From positions 4,076,600 to 4,140,599 of the forward strand of contig NZ_CP025572.1 of NCBI RefSeq assembly GCF_018336975.1: a DNA stretch of 64,000 nucleotides, in the 5' to 3' direction. The number at the start of each line of letters is the position of its first letter. Position 1 is the stretch's first letter. The notes beneath the pieces are model-generated. The model was not told the origin of the DNA and did no database searches. It saw only the letters and a program-made list of their open reading frames with translations. Positions 1-9,505 of this stretch are shown one piece after another. This DNA is from Marinomonas sp. CT5. GTDB taxonomy: Bacteria; Pseudomonadota; Gammaproteobacteria; Pseudomonadales; Marinomonadaceae. The position numbers were made by a program, and so were the translations under genes.

Positions 1-14
1 AAACTCTTCAGTTA
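1..14 (-). rRNA. rrs: 16S rRNA gene, 5' end only (runs off the left edge)
   Basis: Read on the minus strand, the first bases of the window give AACTGAAGAGTTT, the conserved 5' start of bacterial 16S rRNA that continues as GATCATGGCTCAG in most species. Only about 13-14 bases are inside the window, so the exact mature 5' end is uncertain by a few bases. The call is strengthened by the rRNA-type leader, boxA and promoter found directly upstream on the same strand. Confidence 0.85.
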
Positions 15-200
15 AAAAGTTTGCTTACTCAAAATCTATTACACTAACAATAACTTAATCGACTCACTGTCCCGAAGAACAACAAGCCAACATAAAGCGA
101 ATTGACGTGTTAGACGTTTCGCAAGACTTCAATTTTTTTGATCCCAAAAGGATCTTCTGAAGCCTCCAGCGAGCGCCCACACAAATTATCTGATTATCTA

Positions 201-211
201 TTTTAAAGAGC
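201..211 (-). promoter_or_regulatory. rRNA antitermination boxA
   Basis: On the minus strand this reads GCTCTTTAAAA, close to the bacterial rRNA boxA consensus TGCTCTTTAACA. NusB/S10 bind this element to make rRNA transcription resistant to Rho. Its place between promoter and 16S start is as expected. The 3' end of a nusB gene lies at the other end of this window. Confidence 0.75.
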
Positions 212-248
212 GTCTGACCCTTCGTTCAACGTCTTACCTTAGTAAGTG

Positions 249-264
249 GCAAACTCTTGTTTGC
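249..264 (-). promoter_or_regulatory. boxB-like hairpin of the rRNA leader
   Basis: A perfect 6-bp stem with a 4-base loop (GCAAAC-AAGA-GTTTGC on the minus strand) lies upstream of boxA. This is the position of boxB in rRNA leaders. The assignment rests on position and structure only. Confidence 0.55.
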
Positions 265-290
265 TTCGTTGTCCGTGTCAGTGGGGGCGT

Positions 291-318
291 ATAATACCGT
301 CTAAAACTTTTAGCGCAA
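291..318 (-). promoter_or_regulatory. rRNA operon promoter (P1-like, stringent type)
   Basis: On the minus strand there is a -35 TTGCGC (313-318), a 16-bp spacer and a -10 TATTAT (291-296). A GC-rich discriminator and the string CACTGACACGG follow, which closely resemble the E. coli rrn P1 start region. The bases upstream of the -35 are AT-rich (about 319-345) and could be an UP element. The GC-rich discriminator is the known signature of ppGpp/DksA control, and dksA is in this window. Confidence 0.75.
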
Positions 319-456
319 GCACTTTTTTAAATAAAGTTAAATTAAATACAAGAAACATGTTTTCTGCACATTAATTGTTCAAGACGGCTAATTTTTACCC
401 CCCACCTCTAGCAAAACAAAACTTCATTAACATTTTGTTGAACTACTATAAAACTG

Positions 457-490
457 AAAAGCCCCCTAGTCGTTCAACTAGAGGGCTTTT
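457..490 (-). terminator. purL terminator
   Basis: This is an inverted repeat AAAAGCCC..CTAGT / ACTAG..GGGCTTTT with a short loop, 27 bases past the purL stop. On the minus strand it is followed by a T-rich stretch. It separates purL from the rRNA promoter, both on the minus strand. Confidence 0.8.
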
Positions 491-516
491 ACAACAAACA
501 ATTCCTTCTGGAGAAA

Positions 517-3500
517 TTAACCTAACCACTTCCTCGCATTCTGGAACAAGCGTAACCATGGTGCTTGTTCTTTCCAGTCACTTGGGTGCCAGCTATGCTG
601 AACCGTACGATAAACACGTTCAGGATGAGGCATCATAATAGTCACACGACCATCTTCAGAAGTTAACCCTGTGATCCCTTGTGCTGATCCATTTGGGTTA
701 AATGGGTAACGCTCGGTCGCTTGACCATAGTTGTCCACATAACGCAACGCGATTTGAGCAGAAGATGTCAATGCCGCAATATCTTGCTCATCTCGGTATT
801 CCGTTTGCCCCTCACCATGAGCCACAGCGATTGGCATACGAGAACCTTCCATACCAGCCAATAGGATAGAGTTCGACTTTTGAACTTCTACTTGCACAAG
901 ACGCGCTTCAAATTGCGCAGACTCATTACGAACAAATTTAGGCCAGTGATCTGTACCCGGAATAAGCTCATGCAAATTCGATAGCATCTGACAGCCATTA
1001 CACACACCAAGCGTGAAAGTATCAGGACGGTTGAAAAAGACTTCAAACTGCTCACGAGCAATTGGATTAAAGAGGATAGACTTCGCCCAACCTTCACCAG
1101 CACCCAATACGTCACCGTAAGAGAAACCACCACAAGCCACCAAACCACTAAATTGATCTAGTGTTGTACGACCAGACAAGATATCACTCATGTGAACATC
1201 AACCGGTGTGAAACCGGCTTTATGGAAAGCAGCAGCCATTTCAACTTGACCATTTACACCCTGCTCACGTAATACAGCAATCTTAGGTTTATTGCCTTTA
1301 TTAGCAAAAAGGGCAGCAATATCTTCATTAATATCAAAAGTTAGCTCTGCTGATAGACCAGGATCTTTCGCGTCTAACAAACTATCAAACTCTTGCTGTG
1401 CGGATTCTGGATTATCACGTAAAGCCTGAATACGATAACTAGCCTCAGACCAAATTCGCTGCCAATTGATGCGCGATTCTTCAAGAATCACTTCACTTGC
1501 AAATCGAACACGGATGCTATCGTCACCCGATAAGGTAGCAATCGGAGTCACCGTGACACCCGCATTCGCATAAGCGGAAATCACCTCAGTCACATCGGAT
1601 TCATTCACCTGAACCACTGCACCTAATTCTTCGTTGAATAAAGCAGGAGCCACTTGCATACGATTGATAATAGTTTCATCCAGATCAATGTCCAATCCTA
1701 GATGACTAGCGAATGACATTTCAACCAAAGTCGCAAACACACCACCATCAGAACGGTCATGGTAAGCCAACAATTTACCTTCCGCATTAAGCGCTTGTGT
1801 CGTATCGAAGAAGCCAGCCAAGACAGCCGCATCATCCACATCAGGCGCCTGCTGACCCAACTTATTGTAAACCTGAGCAATAACAGAACCGCCTAGACGG
1901 TTTTTACCCGCACCCAAATCGATTAACAACAAACGCGTATCCGCTTTATTTTGTAGTTCAGGTGTCAGTGTTTTACGAACATCTGTGACTGGCGCAAAAG
2001 CAGAGATCACCAAAGAAAGTGGAGAAGTGACGGCTTTTTCCTTGCCATCTTCTTTCCATACAGTCTTCATCGACATGGAATCTTTACCCACTGGAATAGC
2101 AATATCCAACGCAGGACACAACTCCATACCAACTGCTTTTACTGTTTGATAAAGTTTTTCATCTTCACCTTCATGACCCGCCGCTGCCATCCAGTTTGCT
2201 GATAGCTTAATGTGCTTACGCTTAGTAATGTGCGCAGCCGCTAAGTTAGTCAATGCCTCACCTACTGCCATACGACCAGAGGCAGGTGCATCAAGCAAAG
2301 CAACTGGGGTGCGTTCGCCCATTGTCATAGCTTCGCCAGTATAACTTTCTAAAGAAGAGGTTGTAACCGCCACATCCGCTACAGGTACCTGCCATGGCCC
2401 CACCATTTGATCACGAGCCACCATACCAGTAATCGAACGGTCGCCAATGGTGATCAAGAAGTTTTTGCTTGCCACAGTTGGCAAGCTTAAGACACGCTTT
2501 GCTGCATCAGCAAGATCCACATCAATTGCAGTAAAATCATCACCTGCAATCACTGCTTTTTTGGCTTCACGATGCATTTTTGGTGGCTTGCCGAACAAGA
2601 CAGACATTGGCAAATCAACAGGTTTGTTATCAAAATGCTCATCGGCTACTTGCAGGTGCATTTCTTCTTTTGCATCACCGACAATAGCGAAAGGACAACG
2701 TTCGCGCTCACAAATTGCGGTAAACTCTTCAATACGATCAGGAGAAACCGCCATAACATAACGCTCTTGCGATTCGTTACACCAGATTTCCAGTGGTGAC
2801 ATACCCGGTTCATCATTCAGAACCTTGCGCAAATCAAAGTTACCACCGCGCTCGCCATCTTTTACCAATTCAGGCAAGGCGTTAGACAAACCACCAGCAC
2901 CCACATCGTGAATGAAGCTGATTGGGTTTTTATCGCCAAGCTGCCAACAACGGTCAATCACTTCCTGACAACGACGCTCCATTTCTGGATTGCCACGCTG
3001 TACAGAAGCAAAATCGAGATCTTCGTTACCATCGGCAGACGCCATAGAAGATGCCGCACCACCACCAAGACCGATCAACATCGCAGGGCCACCCAGTACA
3101 ATTAACTTAGCGCCAACTTTGATCTCTTGTTTTTCAACATGCTCACGACGAATATTACCGATACCGCCCGCCAACATGATTGGCTTGTGATAACCACGTA
3201 CTTCTTCTTGAGACGCACCTTGGATGCTTTGTTCATAAGTACGGAAATAACCTAATAGGTTTGGACGACCGAACTCATTGTTAAATGCGGCACCACCAAT
3301 AGGACCTTCGATCATAATATCCAAAGGCGTTACGATACGAGATGGTTTGCCATAGTAGCTCTCCCAAGGTTGTTCAAAACCTGGGATCTTAAGATCCGAC
3401 ACCGTATATCCACTCAACCCTGCCTTTGGTTTTGAGCCAACACCTGTCGCACCCTCATCACGAATCTCACCACCAGAGCCCGTAGCCGCACCAGAGAAGG

Positions 3501-4416
3501 GTGAAATGGCCGTTGGGTGGTTGTGAGTTTCCACTTTCATCAAAATATCGATGTTTTCATGGCTAAAGTCGTATTCACGAGTATCTGAAGATGGGAAAAA
3601 GCGCCCACCAAAGTGACCTTCCATTACCGCCGCATTGTCTTTATAAGCAGACAAAGTGCCATCAGGGTTATGTTCGTGGGTGTTCTTGATCATTTTGAAC
3701 AAAGAGCGCTCTTGCTCTTCGCCATCAATAGTCCAAGACGCATTAAAAATTTTGTGACGACAATGCTCTGAGTTTGCTTGCGCAAACATCATCAATTCTA
3801 CGTCAATTGGGTTACGACCTAATTCGAGGAAAGACTCAACAAGATAATCAATTTCGTCTTCTGCAAGCGCAAGACCTAGCGTTTGGTTTGCCTCAACCAA
3901 CGCTGCTCGACCACCGCCTAACACATCGACACTGGTCATTGGTGCAGGCTCAGCATGAGAAAACATGTCAGAGGCGTCACTCAATGCCGGAAGCACGCTT
4001 TCTGTCATACGGTCATGCAACATAGCAGACAACAGGTCTAGCTCTTCAAGCGTTAGCGCTTGCGAACTATGAATAAAATATTCGACACCACGTTCTACGC
4101 GGGATACGGCCGCAAGGCCACAATTATGAAGAATATCGGTTGCTTTCGATGACCAAGGTGAAATCGTTCCTAAACGAGGAACCACTAAAACACTTTGATC
4201 AGATGAACTGACTTGGGAGGATTTAGGACCGTAGGCCAAAGCACGTTGAAGAACAGCGTCCTGCTCAGTTGTAAGTGTTTGATTATCGACCAACTCCACA
4301 AAATGGAGAAATTGAGCATCCACATCAGTTACCGATGGAACAGATGCTTGCATATTGGCTAATAACTTTGCCTTACGAAACGCTGATAGGGCTGCGGAAC
4401 CATGCAGAGTTAGCAT
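517..4416 (-). CDS. purL: Phosphoribosylformylglycinamidine synthase (FGAM synthetase)
   Basis: This enzyme catalyses the fourth step of purine synthesis: FGAR plus glutamine plus ATP gives FGAM. It is 1299 residues, the length of the large single-chain gammaproteobacterial PurL (E. coli about 1295). The N-terminus ([19 protein letters not shown]) matches the family start. Synthetase motifs such as [13 protein letters not shown] and the glycine-rich [19 protein letters not shown] region are present. The C-terminal glutamine amidotransferase carries its nucleophile Cys in GVCNGCQM and the HPERV motif near the end. It stands alone, with a terminator downstream. The start has a GAGG Shine-Dalgarno about 11 bases upstream. 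Confidence 0.97.
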   Translation of the reverse strand: MLTLHGSAALSAFRKAKLLANMQASVPSVTDVDAQFLHFVELVDNQTLTTEQDAVLQRALAYGPKSSQVSSSDQSVLVVPRLGTISPWSSKATDILHNCGLAAVSRVERGVEYFIHSSQALTLEELDLLSAMLHDRMTESVLPALSDASDMFSHAEPAPMTSVDVLGGGRAALVEANQTLGLALAEDEIDYLVESFLELGRNPIDVELMMFAQANSEHCRHKIFNASWTIDGEEQERSLFKMIKNTHEHNPDGTLSAYKDNAAVMEGHFGGRFFPSSDTREYDFSHENIDILMKVETHNHPTAISPFSGAATGSGGEIRDEGATGVGSKPKAGLSGYTVSDLKIPGFEQPWESYYGKPSRIVTPLDIMIEGPIGGAAFNNEFGRPNLLGYFRTYEQSIQGASQEEVRGYHKPIMLAGGIGNIRREHVEKQEIKVGAKLIVLGGPAMLIGLGGGAASSMASADGNEDLDFASVQRGNPEMERRCQEVIDRCWQLGDKNPISFIHDVGAGGLSNALPELVKDGERGGNFDLRKVLNDEPGMSPLEIWCNESQERYVMAVSPDRIEEFTAICERERCPFAIVGDAKEEMHLQVADEHFDNKPVDLPMSVLFGKPPKMHREAKKAVIAGDDFTAIDVDLADAAKRVLSLPTVASKNFLITIGDRSITGMVARDQMVGPWQVPVADVAVTTSSLESYTGEAMTMGERTPVALLDAPASGRMAVGEALTNLAAAHITKRKHIKLSANWMAAAGHEGEDEKLYQTVKAVGMELCPALDIAIPVGKDSMSMKTVWKEDGKEKAVTSPLSLVISAFAPVTDVRKTLTPELQNKADTRLLLIDLGAGKNRLGGSVIAQVYNKLGQQAPDVDDAAVLAGFFDTTQALNAEGKLLAYHDRSDGGVFATLVEMSFASHLGLDIDLDETIINRMQVAPALFNEELGAVVQVNESDVTEVISAYANAGVTVTPIATLSGDDSIRVRFASEVILEESRINWQRIWSEASYRIQALRDNPESAQQEFDSLLDAKDPGLSAELTFDINEDIAALFANKGNKPKIAVLREQGVNGQVEMAAAFHKAGFTPVDVHMSDILSGRTTLDQFSGLVACGGFSYGDVLGAGEGWAKSILFNPIAREQFEVFFNRPDTFTLGVCNGCQMLSNLHELIPGTDHWPKFVRNESAQFEARLVQVEVQKSNSILLAGMEGSRMPIAVAHGEGQTEYRDEQDIAALTSSAQIALRYVDNYGQATERYPFNPNGSAQGITGLTSEDGRVTIMMPHPERVYRTVQHSWHPSDWKEQAPWLRLFQNARKWLG

Positions 4417-4533
4417 GTTGAGTATTGCCTCACTTGGTAGTTTTGGGGAAATGGTGCGGGTATTTTAAATCAATGAAGCAAATAGTGGCTAGCAGAGTAT
4501 GAAATTTCTACACAAAATGACGAAATTAATCGT

Positions 4534-5022
4534 CTAAATCGCGTTTTTCGCCTGCTCCTTGAGCTGCTTTTTTTGTTTACGACGGTATTGGAAGAATTGA
4601 GTAAGCTGAATTGAAGCCGTTTCTGCTAAGACACCAGACTCGACTTTGACCTTATGATTCAAAAATGGTGCTTGAAAAAACTGTCCCTGACTTTCTGCCA
4701 CCCCACTTTTAGGCTCCGTTGCCGCATAAACCACTCTTTCTATACGCGCATGAACCATAGCACCTGCACACATAGAGCAAGGTTCGAGTGTCACATACAA
4801 GGTTGCACCAGGGAGTCGATAGTTATTCATCTTTTTACAAGCCATGCGAATAGCCTGTATTTCTGCATGAGCAGTAGGATCACATAGTGAGATTGGCGAA
4901 TTGTAGCCTTCACCGATAATTTCATCATTGAGAACGACGATCGCGCCAACTGGAATTTCATTTTCTGATGCCGCTTTTGCTGCCAGCTCCAGCGCACACT
5001 TCATCCAATCTTGATCTTTCAT
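4534..5022 (-). CDS. tadA: tRNA-specific adenosine deaminase
   Basis: This protein deaminates adenosine 34 of tRNA-Arg(ACG) to inosine, letting one tRNA read CGU, CGC and CGA. The 162-residue protein has the cytidine-deaminase zinc motifs HAEIQA (His ligand and catalytic Glu) and PCSMCAGA (two Cys ligands), spaced as in TadA. The length fits E. coli TadA (167). The C-terminus is Lys-rich, as in other TadA proteins. It is probably transcribed alone, divergently from the CBS-domain gene. A guanine deaminase or free-base deaminase is less likely, given how close the motif context is to TadA. Confidence 0.93.
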   Translation of the reverse strand: MKDQDWMKCALELAAKAASENEIPVGAIVVLNDEIIGEGYNSPISLCDPTAHAEIQAIRMACKKMNNYRLPGATLYVTLEPCSMCAGAMVHARIERVVYAATEPKSGVAESQGQFFQAPFLNHKVKVESGVLAETASIQLTQFFQYRRKQKKQLKEQAKNAI

Positions 5023-5116
5023 TCTTAATTTACCTCAAAACAGCCACATTGCATTTAGTACACGATCCGCTCTACACTGGGCATTAGCGCTGAAATAAAC
5101 ATAAGGAGACTTATTC

Positions 5117-5539
5117 ATGCGTACCGTAGCCGATTTGATGATTACGAATTTAATTACATTGAAAGAAAACGACTCTTTAGCGAAAGCCAAAGCACTAATG
5201 AATGATAAAAACATTCGCAACCTACCTATCGTAAATGATGAAGGCGAATGTATCGGCTTACTCACACAACGAGAGTATTTACGTCATGCCTTTTATCTTG
5301 TCAGCCAATTTGGAACCCAGCAACTAAGCCATAAAGAAGAACAAACACCCGTTGCAAAAGCAATGAACACCGACATTCTAACCATTACACCCAGCACAGA
5401 CTTAGATGTGGCGGCAGAATTCTTCATCGAAAATAAATATGGATGCCTACCGGTCACTCAGGACAACAAGCTCATCGGTATTTTAACACCTGTCGACTTT
5501 GTCAAACTTGCCCATAAAATGCTAACAGAATCAGCGTAA
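5117..5539 (+). CDS. CBS-domain protein (two CBS repeats only)
   Basis: This 140-residue protein consists almost entirely of a CBS pair. Repeat one (about residues 1-60) begins MRTVADLMITNLITLKENDSL and contains the NLPIVND core. Repeat two (about 78-138) has AMNTDILTITPSTDL and the LPVTQDNKLIGILT core. CBS pairs bind adenine nucleotides and act as energy sensors, but no catalytic domain is attached, so the partner is unknown. A GGAG Shine-Dalgarno precedes the ATG. It is divergent from tadA and ends 1 base from the convergent cold-shock gene. Confidence 0.85.
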   Translation: MRTVADLMITNLITLKENDSLAKAKALMNDKNIRNLPIVNDEGECIGLLTQREYLRHAFYLVSQFGTQQLSHKEEQTPVAKAMNTDILTITPSTDLDVAAEFFIENKYGCLPVTQDNKLIGILTPVDFVKLAHKMLTESA

Positions 5540-5540
5540 A

Positions 5541-5804
5541 CTAAGCACTCTCGAGCGGCGGATTAGAAACAGAGGATGCAACTTGCGCCTCTTTTTCTAG
5601 ACAAACATCCATCGCCTGCACTCCAAAATCTGTAGTGGACAAATAAAAGCTGACAGACTGGCCTTTTCTTAAAGTCTTATGGCCATCACAAGCAATAGAT
5701 TTATAGTGAACGAACACGTCACTCTCACCTTCTCGCTGAATAAACCCAACACCTTTCGCGTCGTTAAACCACTTAACTTTGCCACTCAATCTTTCCATTA
5801 CCAT
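5541..5804 (-). CDS. Cold-shock-domain protein (CspA-like, variant)
   Basis: This small nucleic-acid-binding protein has the beta-barrel cold-shock domain: [16 protein letters not shown] (RNP1 region) and VFVHY (RNP2 region). The usual KGFGFI is KGVGFI and VFVHF is VFVHY, and the C-terminal tail (about 15 residues) is longer than in CspA. It may therefore be a divergent paralogue and not the main cold-shock chaperone. Two ATG codons are possible (5804 and 5798). The AGAGG Shine-Dalgarno lies 4 bases from the first and 10 from the second. A strong inverted repeat lies just upstream. Confidence 0.85.
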   Translation of the reverse strand: MVMERLSGKVKWFNDAKGVGFIQREGESDVFVHYKSIACDGHKTLRKGQSVSFYLSTTDFGVQAMDVCLEKEAQVASSVSNPPLESA

Positions 5805-5836
5805 CTCGCCTCTTTTTTATTTTTATTAAGTAAGCG

Positions 5837-5870
5837 TAAGGTAAGAAGTCAAAATAGACTTCTTACCTTA
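5837..5870. repeat. 14-bp perfect inverted repeat between valS and the cold-shock gene
   Basis: The arms TAAGGTAAGAAGTC and GACTTCTTACCTTA flank a 6-base loop. The T run follows the hairpin on the plus strand, yet both flanking genes are on the minus strand. On the minus strand the hairpin sits 19 bases past the valS stop and 32 bases before the cold-shock gene. It may terminate valS weakly, act in the 5' leader of the cold-shock mRNA, or terminate an antisense transcript. Confidence 0.6.
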
Positions 5871-5888
5871 TGTTTTTAAAGCACGTTT

Positions 5889-8672
5889 TTACAAAGATTC
5901 GATGCTGATCTTTTGCTCTTCCAGTTTACTCACTGTTAATTGCAAGTCATCACACTTAGCACGCTCTTTCTCAACCACCGCCGCTGGTGCTTTTGCAACA
6001 AAGCTGTCATTAGAAAGCTTACCTTGTATACGCTGCAAATCTTTTGACGCTTTATCAATTTCTTTTTGCAAGCGCGCAAGCTCAGCCTCTTTATCAATCA
6101 AACCCGCCATTGGAACAAGCACTTCCATATCACCCACTAACGCGGTAGCAGACATTGGCGCTTCATCACCGGAATTCAACCAAGTTACAGTGTCTAATTT
6201 AGCCAAGGTTTGCAAGAAAGTTAAATTTGCCTCCAAACGTGCTTTATCTTGATCTGAGCCATTGCGGAACAAAACCGTCAGTGGCTTAGAAGGAGAAATA
6301 TTCATTTCACCACGAATATTACGAACTCCTTCAATAACGCCTTTTAACCATTCCACATCCGCTTCGGCTTGCGCGTCTTTTTTCTCATCATTAGCCATTG
6401 GGTATTCACCCATCATGACTGTTTCACCTTCGATACCAGCAAGTGGAGCAACACGCTGCCAAATCTCTTCAGTCAAGAAAGGCATCATCGGATGGGCAAG
6501 GCGAAGAAAGGCTTCCAACACACGAACCAAGGTGCGACGAGTACCCGTCAATTGTGCAGCCGTCGCATTTTCATCCCACAATACAGGCTTAGACAATTCC
6601 AAATACCAGTCACAGTATTCGTGCCACATAAATTCATATAAGGCTTGGGATGCCAAATCAAAGCGGTGCGTATCAAAAGCGCGATTAACGGCTTCTTCAG
6701 CATGTTGCAAACGTGAAATAATCCATTTATCGGCAAGAGACAGTTCCACCTCAGCACCATTTTGACCACAGTCCTGATCTTCTGTGTTCATCAAAACATA
6801 GCGAGTTGCATTCCAGATTTTGTTACAGAAGTTACGGTAACCTTCAAGACGATTAAGATCGAATTTAATATCGCGGCCACCGGATGCCAAGGAACAAAGC
6901 GTAAAACGCAGAGCATCTGTACCATAGGCTTGAATGCCTTCAGGATAAGTTTCACGCGTATTCTTTTCGACTTTTTCAGCCAAGCGTGGTTGCATCATGC
7001 CGTATGTACGCTTCGCAACCAAAGATTCAATATCAATACCATTAATCAAGTCCAATGGATCAATAACATTCCCTTTAGACTTAGACATTTTATCGCCGCG
7101 CTCATCACGAATTAGGCCGGTGATGTAAACGGTTTTGAACGGCACTTTATTGGTAAACTTCAGCGTCATCATGATCATTCTAGCGACCCAGAAGAAGATG
7201 ATATCGAAGCCAGTTACCAAAACATCCGACTCACTAAACTCCTTAAAGTCTTGTGTTTCTTCAGGCCAACCTTGGGTTGCAAACGTCCAAAGCGCAGATG
7301 AGAACCAAGTGTCTAAAACGTCTTCATCTTGAGTCAATTCGACATCGGCCGCCAAGCCGTATTTAGCACGAACTTCCTCTTCATTTTTACCAACGTAGTG
7401 TTTGCCTTCCGCATCGTACCAAGCAGGGATTTGATGCCCCCACCAAAGCTGACGAGAAATACACCAATCTTGTAGGTCACGCATCCAAGCAAAATACGTG
7501 TTTTCCCACTGTTTAGGGACAAACTGAATATCGCCGTTTTCAACGGCTTCTATCGCTGGCTTCGCCAATGACTCAACCGCCACATACCACTGCTGTGTTA
7601 GGTATGGTTCGATGACGGTATTACCGCGTTCGCCTCGTGGCACTTTTAGTTTGTGATCAACCACTTTCTCTAACAAGCCAAGCGCATCAAAATCGGCAAC
7701 TACTGCTTTACGAGCGTCGAAACGATCCATGCCACGGTATTTTTCTGGTGCTACGTCATTAATCGCCGCATCATCAGTGAAAATATTAATTAATGGCATG
7801 TCGTGGCGCTTACCCACTTCATAGTCATTAAAATCGTGAGCCGGTGTGATTTTCACGCAGCCAGTACCAAATTCTTTATCTACATATTCGTCAGCAACGA
7901 TAGGAATACGACGTCCGACCAATGGCAATTCAACAAACTTACCAACAAGATCCTTGAAACGCTCATCATCGAAGGCAACCGCTACCGCCGCATCACCAAA
8001 CATAGTTTCAGGACGCGTGGTTGCGACTACAATGTGATCTTTGCCGTCCGCCGTTTTCACGCCATCAGCAAGCGGGTAACGGCAATACCACATGAAGCCG
8101 TTTTCTTCTTCCGAAATTACTTCTAAGTCGGAAATAGCGGTATGCAAAACAGGATCCCAGTTTACAAGGCGCTGACCACGATAAATGATGCCTTCATCAA
8201 ATAAACGCACAAACACTTCTTGCACCGCAGCAGACATACCTGGGTCCATAGTAAAGCGTTCTTTATCCCAGGCAACAGAATCACCTAACACTCGCATCTG
8301 ATCAGAAATCGTACCACCAGACTGACCTTTCCATTCCCAAACTTTCTCAAGAAATTTTTCACGTCCAAGGTCATGGCGAGTAATATTCTGAGCGGCCAAT
8401 TGACGCTCAACGACCATTTGCGTGGCGATACCAGCATGGTCAGAACCCGGCTGCCATAAAGTACGGCTGCCTTTCATACGCTCACGGCGAATCATGGCAT
8501 CCATCAAGGTATGTTGAAATGCATGCCCCATGTGCAAGCTGCCAGTCACGTTTGGCGGTGGGATCATGATAGAGAATGGAGAACCGTTGCCTTGAGGGGA
8601 GAAATATCCACCCTCTTCCCAACGTTTATAAATAGGCTGTTCAATACTCTGAGGTTGGTAGGTCTTTTCCAT
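5889..8672 (-). CDS. valS: Valyl-tRNA synthetase
   Basis: This enzyme charges tRNA-Val. The 927-residue class Ia synthetase has its HIGH signature in [15 protein letters not shown] near the N-terminus and KMSKS in [14 protein letters not shown]. Between them is the CP1 editing domain ([26 protein letters not shown]), which removes mischarged threonine. The C-terminal 70 residues form the coiled-coil arm ([20 protein letters not shown]). The length fits the family (E. coli 951). In related bacteria valS is followed or preceded by holC and pepA; here the intervening gene is an acidic unknown protein. Confidence 0.97.
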   Translation of the reverse strand: MEKTYQPQSIEQPIYKRWEEGGYFSPQGNGSPFSIMIPPPNVTGSLHMGHAFQHTLMDAMIRRERMKGSRTLWQPGSDHAGIATQMVVERQLAAQNITRHDLGREKFLEKVWEWKGQSGGTISDQMRVLGDSVAWDKERFTMDPGMSAAVQEVFVRLFDEGIIYRGQRLVNWDPVLHTAISDLEVISEEENGFMWYCRYPLADGVKTADGKDHIVVATTRPETMFGDAAVAVAFDDERFKDLVGKFVELPLVGRRIPIVADEYVDKEFGTGCVKITPAHDFNDYEVGKRHDMPLINIFTDDAAINDVAPEKYRGMDRFDARKAVVADFDALGLLEKVVDHKLKVPRGERGNTVIEPYLTQQWYVAVESLAKPAIEAVENGDIQFVPKQWENTYFAWMRDLQDWCISRQLWWGHQIPAWYDAEGKHYVGKNEEEVRAKYGLAADVELTQDEDVLDTWFSSALWTFATQGWPEETQDFKEFSESDVLVTGFDIIFFWVARMIMMTLKFTNKVPFKTVYITGLIRDERGDKMSKSKGNVIDPLDLINGIDIESLVAKRTYGMMQPRLAEKVEKNTRETYPEGIQAYGTDALRFTLCSLASGGRDIKFDLNRLEGYRNFCNKIWNATRYVLMNTEDQDCGQNGAEVELSLADKWIISRLQHAEEAVNRAFDTHRFDLASQALYEFMWHEYCDWYLELSKPVLWDENATAAQLTGTRRTLVRVLEAFLRLAHPMMPFLTEEIWQRVAPLAGIEGETVMMGEYPMANDEKKDAQAEADVEWLKGVIEGVRNIRGEMNISPSKPLTVLFRNGSDQDKARLEANLTFLQTLAKLDTVTWLNSGDEAPMSATALVGDMEVLVPMAGLIDKEAELARLQKEIDKASKDLQRIQGKLSNDSFVAKAPAAVVEKERAKCDDLQLTVSKLEEQKISIESL

Positions 8673-8812
8673 TATGATGTCTTAAGGCTCTTATATAGCG
8701 GTAAATTTTAAGTTGGGGAATTATAACGTGTCATAACAAGATAAAGAATAACATGCCACTAAATTAAGCTGTCAATCAACGCTTAACAATCCGTCAACCG
8801 AATGGTCTGTAG

Positions 8813-9241
8813 TTAGTCTTTATTATTTGAGTCAGTACTAGAAGCCTGCAAGGCCTGCATTACTTCAGATACCAACTCAGGAAGACGCTTTTCGAGTACA
8901 TCTGCAATAGCTTTACTAATCACTGCGTGAGACAAAGCTGGCTCATTAACCACATCGTCCAGTGTAATAATGTCATCTAAGTCATGAGATTGCGGTATTT
9001 CAGCAGAGTCAGCTTGCTTATGCTCGTCACTTTTAACCTCGCTAGAGGAAGTCTCTGCCTGATGTTTAGCTTCATCAAAAGACTGCGCCAAATGCGCTTC
9101 TTGACTGACAGAAGAAGCAACCGATTCAGAAACCACATCCATCAAAATAGGAATATCATCTTGATTTCGCAAAGCCGAAATCAAAGTCTCTTCATCTGGT
9201 TCAAAAAAACCATCATCATGCTGAGCAGCGAAATCTGACAT
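8813..9241 (-). CDS. Acidic protein of unknown function in the pepA-valS interval
   Basis: I do not recognise a named family. The 142-residue protein is rich in Asp, Glu and Ser and has no membrane segment. It carries two short similar motifs, DIPILMDVV (about residue 29) and DIITLDDVV (about 89), separated by a low-complexity stretch. The last 35 residues look like an amphipathic helix (AIADVLEKRLPELVSEVMQAL). This layout loosely recalls PopZ-like scaffold or chi-neighbour proteins of pseudomonads, but that is only a resemblance. No clear Shine-Dalgarno is seen. In many gammaproteobacteria holC sits in this interval, and no HolC-like frame is found here. Confidence 0.7.
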   Translation of the reverse strand: MSDFAAQHDDGFFEPDEETLISALRNQDDIPILMDVVSESVASSVSQEAHLAQSFDEAKHQAETSSSEVKSDEHKQADSAEIPQSHDLDDIITLDDVVNEPALSHAVISKAIADVLEKRLPELVSEVMQALQASSTDSNNKD

Positions 9242-9441
9242 AAAAAAACCAATAATAATTAAAGAAACAAGAATAGAAACGCCAAACGTGATAAATCGTT
9301 TAACTTATCAATTACAACGCTCAACTTTCGCACTGAAAAAAGCAAAAGTCCACCCTCCCACAGACCAGAACAAAAAATTGATACAACAAGTATAAAAACA
9401 ACACTTTGATTAGATAGGCTTTTTCACTGAAAAATAAATAA

Positions 9442-9473
9442 AAAGGCAGCAACCTCTAACGATTACTGCCTTA
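9442..9473 (-). terminator. pepA terminator
   Basis: The arms AAGGCAG (9443-9449) and CTGCCTT (9466-9472) are followed on the minus strand by TTTATTTATTTTT. The hairpin lies 33 bases beyond the pepA stop. Confidence 0.65.
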
Positions 9474-9505
9474 AACACCATATGTTATGTACTAAAGCGA
9501 GTTAT

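Larger units (their letters stand above)
15..283 (-). other. 16S rRNA leader (transcribed spacer before the 16S gene)
   Basis: This stretch lies between the rRNA promoter and the 16S start on the minus strand. It has no convincing coding frame and contains boxB- and boxA-like antitermination elements. It also contains a small GATCC-TTTT-GGATC stem near 142-156 that may take part in RNase III processing. The exact transcription start was not determined. Confidence 0.7.

Noticed and set aside
375..638. An 87-codon open frame overlapping the purL 3' end and terminator
   Set aside because: It overlaps the purL coding end on the other strand and runs through the purL terminator. It shows no recognisable motif.
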